From an uncultured Eubacteriales bacterium (lineage in GTDB: Bacteria; Bacillota; Clostridia; Oscillospirales; Oscillospiraceae), in NCBI GenBank assembly GCA_958402445.1, contig CATXTO010000070.1, positions 1-6,174 of the forward strand: a DNA stretch of 6,174 nucleotides, given 5' to 3'. Positions 5,342 through 6,174 of this stretch are shown one piece after another. The position numbers and the translations under genes are program-made. Every line of letters begins with the position of its first letter. Position 1 is the stretch's first letter. The notes below the pieces were generated by a model. It was given only the letters and a program-made list of their open reading frames with translations. It searched no databases and had not been told where the DNA came from.

Positions 5342-5480
5342 TCGGGGCAAAGTCCGCTCTTGCTCCGGCGGCCAGTTCGCCGCCGTCGGCACCGCTTCCT
5401 TGCCCCTCCTCTGCAAACCGAACCCGCTGGCGCTGGGCTTCGGTTTGATTTTTTTGTCCGCGCTATCTTTCGGCAACGGA
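5341..5480 (+). repeat. Module A, copy 1
   Basis: A 140-bp repeat starting GTCGGGGCAAAGTCCGC. It has imperfect terminal inverted repeats within its first ~70 bp (GGGGCAA at 5344-5350, TTGCCCC at about 5400-5406), an inner GGCGG/CCGCC inverted repeat, an intrinsic terminator (5415-5455) and a tail leading to the first ATGTAGGGG unit. It abuts the last base of the hairpin behind pnp. Copies 2 and 3 follow at 5777 and 6087. Confidence 0.9.
5415..5455 (+). terminator. Intrinsic terminator carried by module A (copy 1), probable pnp terminator
   Basis: AAACCGAA (5415-5422) pairs with TTCGGTTT (5439-5446); CCC/GGG inside extends the helix. Seven Ts follow after GA (5449-5455). Since the hairpin right after pnp lacks a T tract, this repeat-borne terminator, 112 nt past the stop codon, is the first canonical one for the pnp transcript. 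Confidence 0.85.
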
Positions 5481-5604
5481 ATGTAGGGGCGAGCTGTGCT
5501 CGCCCGCCGGGGGAATCTGCCGATTACGGGATGTAGGGAACGACCAGCGGTCGTTCCGCGGGCGTGCAAAGCACGCCCCTACGGGATATGAATCGACGGC
5601 GCGG
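5481..5604 (+). repeat. 124-bp hairpin unit, copy 1a
   Basis: The unit contains three perfect inverted repeats with 3-nt loops: 5487-5505 (GGGCGAGC/GCTCGCCC), 5537-5557 (GGAACGACC/GGTCGTTCC) and 5560-5578 (GGGCGTGC/GCACGCCC). They are bordered by ATGTAGGG and CCCCTACGGG and separated by a unique spacer with CTGCCGATTACGGG. The unit ends AATCGACGGCGCGG. Confidence 0.92.
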
Positions 5605-5728
5605 ATGTAGGGGCGACCTGTGGTCGCCCGCTGGGGGAATCTGCCGATTACTGAATGTAGGGAACGACCAGCGGTCGTTCCACGGGCGTGCGCAGCACGC
5701 CCCTACGGAATATGAATCGACGGCGCGG
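5605..5728 (+). repeat. 124-bp hairpin unit, copy 1b (direct tandem repeat)
   Basis: An exact-length direct repeat of the preceding 124 bp with nine substitutions by my count. The first hairpin (5611-5629) changed from GAGC/GCTC to GACC/GGTC, a paired change that keeps the stem perfect. The other two hairpins (5661-5681 and 5684-5702) are kept; the third changed only in its loop (AAA to GCA). Confidence 0.92.
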
Positions 5729-5776
5729 CTGTAGCTGGGGGGAACGTTCTTGATAACAGGATGTAGGGGCGACCTC
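5729..5776 (+). repeat. Truncated third hairpin unit and junction to module A
   Basis: After CTGTAG the unit breaks off into a different stretch with AACGTTCTTGATAACAGG, then resumes as ATGTAGGGGCGACCTC. That is the left arm of a GTAGGGGCGACC hairpin whose right arm is missing; module A (GTCGGGG) starts exactly there. The same junction recurs at 6040-6086 and, diverged, on the minus strand at 73-86. Confidence 0.85.
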
Positions 5777-5915
5777 GTCGGGGCAAAGTCCGCTTTTGCT
5801 CCGGCGGTAGTTCTCCGCCGTCGGCACCGCTTCCTTGCCCCTCCTCTGCAAACCGAACCCGCTGGCGCTGGGCTTCGGTTTGATTTTTTTGTCCGCGCTA
5901 TCTTTCGGCAACGGA
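5777..5915 (+). repeat. Module A, copy 2
   Basis: A direct repeat of 5341-5480, one base shorter in the loop of the inner GGCGG/CCGCC inverted repeat (TAGTTCT in place of CCAGTTCG), otherwise nearly identical including the terminator and tail. Its start is 436 bp after copy 1 and 310 bp before copy 3; the difference is the additional 124-bp unit in the first interval. Confidence 0.92.
5850..5890 (+). terminator. Intrinsic terminator carried by module A (copy 2)
   Basis: The same stem as at 5415-5455: AAACCGAA (5850-5857) with TTCGGTTT (5874-5881), followed by GA and seven Ts (5884-5890). It would act as a second, backup stop for plus-strand transcription. Confidence 0.8.
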
Positions 5916-6039
5916 ATGTAGGGGCGAGCTGTGCTCGCCCGCCGGGGGAATCTGGCGATTACGGGATGTAGGGACCGACCTGCGGTCGTTCCACGGGCGT
6001 GCGCAGCACGCCCCTACGGGATAAGAATCGACGGCGCGG
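5916..6039 (+). repeat. 124-bp hairpin unit, copy 2
   Basis: The same length and order as 5481-5604, with seven substitutions by my count. Its first hairpin (5922-5940) is GAGC/GCTC like copy 1a. The second has one arm changed to GGACCGACC, so this stem now has a mismatch. Confidence 0.9.
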
Positions 6040-6086
6040 CTGTGGCTGGGGGAACGTTCTTGATAACAGGATGTAGGGGCGACCTC
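6040..6086 (+). repeat. Truncated hairpin unit and junction, copy 2
   Basis: A repeat of 5729-5776, one G shorter in the G run, again ending in ATGTAGGGGCGACCTC directly before module A. Confidence 0.85.
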
Positions 6087-6174
6087 GTCGGGGCAAAGTC
6101 CGCTTTTGCTCCGGCGGCTAGTTCGCCGCCGTCGGCACCGCTTCCTTGCCCCTCCTCTGCAAACCGAACCCGCT
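6087..6174 (+). repeat. Module A, copy 3 (cut by the window edge)
   Basis: It starts GTCGGGGCAAAGTCCGC and runs through CTCCTCTGCAAACCGAACC to the last base of the window, inside the left arm of the terminator. The array therefore continues beyond the window. Confidence 0.9.

Noticed and set aside
5306..5971. Reading frames in the repeat array giving near-identical peptides
   Set aside because: They only reflect the copied DNA; the frames run through terminator stems and hairpins and have no ribosome sites.
5481..6086. CRISPR array
   Set aside because: The repeats are 124-310 bp, are themselves made of hairpins, and have no unique uniform spacers; no cas genes are present.

Overview
The window reads as a GC-rich chromosomal segment of a clostridial Firmicute, most likely from the Oscillospiraceae/Ruminococcaceae gut lineage. 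The reasons are strong AGGAGG-type ribosome binding sites, sigma-A promoters, the rpsO-pnp gene pair with Firmicute-like PNPase motifs, a cobalamin riboswitch, and abundant short GTAGGGGC hairpin repeats. The family assignment is inference.

Left part, minus strand (about 1-1923): a sigma-A promoter (1895-1923) drives a cobalamin riboswitch (1714-1879) with a clear intrinsic terminator as expression platform (1619-1648). Behind it lies a lipoprotein with a C-terminal DUF4430 (transcobalamin-like) domain (1069-1563). After that gene's own terminator (991-1032) comes a second exported protein of unknown function (285-914). Positions 1-256 hold a diverged, inverted copy of the repeat array seen at the right edge.

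Middle, plus strand (1956-5303): a divergent promoter (1956-1984) serves a dCMP deaminase of the type close to eukaryotic DCTD (2019-2501). Next comes rpsO (2743-3009) with its own promoter, a structured leader and a terminator. Then follows pnp (3156-5303), which starts at TTG and is preceded by a long, nearly perfect leader hairpin (3055-3130), probably the site of PNPase autoregulation. rpsO and pnp link ribosome assembly with RNA decay, and the two are neighbours in many bacteria.

Right part (5304-6174) holds no gene. A perfect 14-bp hairpin directly after pnp is followed by a composite repeat array. It has three tandem copies (the last cut by the window edge) of an approximately 140-bp module that carries an intrinsic terminator, alternating with 124-bp units built from small perfect hairpins flanked by GTAGGG/CCCTAC. 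The same composite, with the same internal junction, lies behind the minus-strand gene at the left edge in the same orientation relative to gene direction. It may therefore be a mobile 3'-end/terminator element.

The strongest candidates for something little described are this composite repeat, the pnp leader hairpin, and the B12-controlled transcobalamin-like lipoprotein.
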